Source of the DNA: Bacillota bacterium
GTDB lineage: Bacteria > Bacillota > Clostridia > Lachnospirales > Lachnospiraceae
Direction: 5' to 3'
NCBI GenBank assembly: GCA_023395555.1
Contig: JAEWYQ010000054.1
Coordinates: 1 to 64,000, forward strand
DNA length: 64,000 bases
The stretch's first letter is position 1, and the number at the start of each line of letters is the position of its first letter. Positions 63,168 through 64,000 of this stretch are shown one piece after another. The notes beneath the pieces were generated by a model that saw only the letters and a program-made list of their open reading frames with translations, did no database searches and had not been told where the DNA came from. The position numbers and the translations under genes are program-made.

Positions 63168-64000
63168 ATGATTTGCCCAAATTGCGGAAGTAATATGTCG
63201 GATAAGAAAAAACGCTGTGATCGCTGCGGTATGGACATGACTCTTTATCAAAAGGCTTACCGGGCTTCTAACCGGTGTTATAACAACGGCCTTGCCAGAG
63301 CAAAGGTGAGAGATCTGTCCGGGGCTGTCATCGCTTTAAAGAGCAGCCTTGAATTGAATAAACGGAATACCAATGCCAGGAATCTGCTGGGTCTGGTCTA
63401 TTATGAGATGGGAGAGACCGTGGCGGCTTTAAGTGCATGGGTAATCAGCCGGCATCTTCAGCCGGAGAATAATGATGCGGAGGAATATATCAATAAGGTA
63501 CAGAGCAATCCCACCAGACTGGATGCTTTGAACCAGGCGATCAAGAGGTATAACACGGCTCTTGCCATGGCAAAGCAGGGAAGCGACGATCTGTCCATCA
63601 TCCAGCTGAAGAAGGTAGTGAGCTTGAATCCTCATTTTATCCGGGCCTATCATTTGCTGGCCCTGCTTCATATGAAGCAGAAGGAGAATGAGAAGGCAAA
63701 GAGATATTTATATAAGGCTGCCAAAATAGATGTATCCAATACGGCTACGCTCCGGTATCTGAAGGAGCTGGAATTATTGGACGGGCCGGTCAAGGATCCG
63801 GATGCCAATCCGGAGGCGGAGCAGGGGCACGTCAGCACTATTATGCCAATCTCCTCTTACCGGGAGGACAAGCCCAATATCATGGCTTTTGTCAACCTGG
63901 TGATCGGTGTAGTGATAGGAATTGCGGTAACGGCCATTTTAATTGTGCCTACCATAGAGAAGCGCCGGACCTCGGACCAGAATTCAGATTATGTGGATTT
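63168..64000 (+). CDS. Zinc-ribbon and TPR-repeat membrane protein (runs off right edge)
   Basis: The frame is open from ATG 63168 (after GGAGA, 5-bp spacing) to the window end, at least 277 residues. It starts with a double-CxxC zinc ribbon (CPNCGSNMSDKKKRCDRCG), followed by TPR-like helical repeats (for example ARNLLGLVYYEMGETVAALSAW and RAYHLLALLHMKQKENEKAK) at about 30-205. A hydrophobic span near 247-266 ends the visible part. The soluble repeats therefore lie on the cytoplasmic side and an extracytoplasmic part is cut off. A scaffold role is typical for TPR proteins; the specific function is unknown. Confidence 0.8.
   Translation, partial: MICPNCGSNMSDKKKRCDRCGMDMTLYQKAYRASNRCYNNGLARAKVRDLSGAVIALKSSLELNKRNTNARNLLGLVYYEMGETVAALSAWVISRHLQPENNDAEEYINKVQSNPTRLDALNQAIKRYNTALAMAKQGSDDLSIIQLKKVVSLNPHFIRAYHLLALLHMKQKENEKAKRYLYKAAKIDVSNTATLRYLKELELLDGPVKDPDANPEAEQGHVSTIMPISSYREDKPNIMAFVNLVIGVVIGIAVTAILIVPTIEKRRTSDQNSDYVD

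Overview
The window reads as a chromosomal segment of an anaerobic, probably spore-forming Firmicute of the class Clostridia, most like a Lachnospiraceae member. The reasons are a SigH-type sigma factor, a YtvI/AI-2E-like membrane protein, a large SpoIID/LytB-domain protein, a lysine riboswitch ahead of dapAB, YesM/YesN-type two-component regulation of a sugar locus, a holin-like type I toxin, and strong AGGAGG-type ribosome binding sites. The species assignment is an inference from gene content.

Layout. Bases 1-6200 are an accessory, AT-rich stretch. Gene fragments (a metallophosphoesterase N-terminus, a WYL-regulator C-terminus) lie beside three copies (A, B, C) of a dispersed element. Copies A and B hold a decayed reverse-strand coding tail followed by a hairpin. 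Between A and B sit a PadR regulator and its DUF2812 membrane partner. Between B and C sit a type I toxin-antitoxin locus and a DUF262 + HEPN gene pair that looks like an uncharacterised defence module. Bases 6200-28100 are core-like: a SEC-C protein, an XRE regulator, a histidine kinase with an HD-GYP response regulator, rfbD/rfbB, rlmB, sigH, tRNA-Thr, a polysaccharide polymerase/ligase-like membrane protein, an ECF S component, a znuACB zinc importer behind a candidate Zur box, an AI-2E transporter, a Panacea-like protein, typA, an SSB, cheD, and lysine-riboswitch dapAB followed by an 88-bp tandem repeat.

Bases 28180-53450 hold a MATE exporter and then a large glycan-utilisation locus. It contains a 909-residue putative glycosidase, a YesN/YesM regulatory pair, an oxidoreductase, an AraC regulator, an LplB/YtcP-type ABC importer with its lipoprotein, GH95 and GH29 alpha-fucosidase-like enzymes, a GH42 beta-galactosidase, a GH31 enzyme and a fucose-isomerase-like protein. 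A class V aminotransferase and a small unknown protein are embedded in it. The enzyme set would suit fucosylated galactose-containing glycans; fucogalactoxyloglucan side chains fit particularly well (inference).

Bases 53500-64000 carry a Gld-like ABC exporter operon with a DUF4340 protein, the SpoIID/LytB protein, a BrkB/YihY membrane protein, an azlCD pair in which both genes appear internally deleted, a 46-residue protein, and the start of a zinc-ribbon/TPR membrane protein that runs off the right edge.
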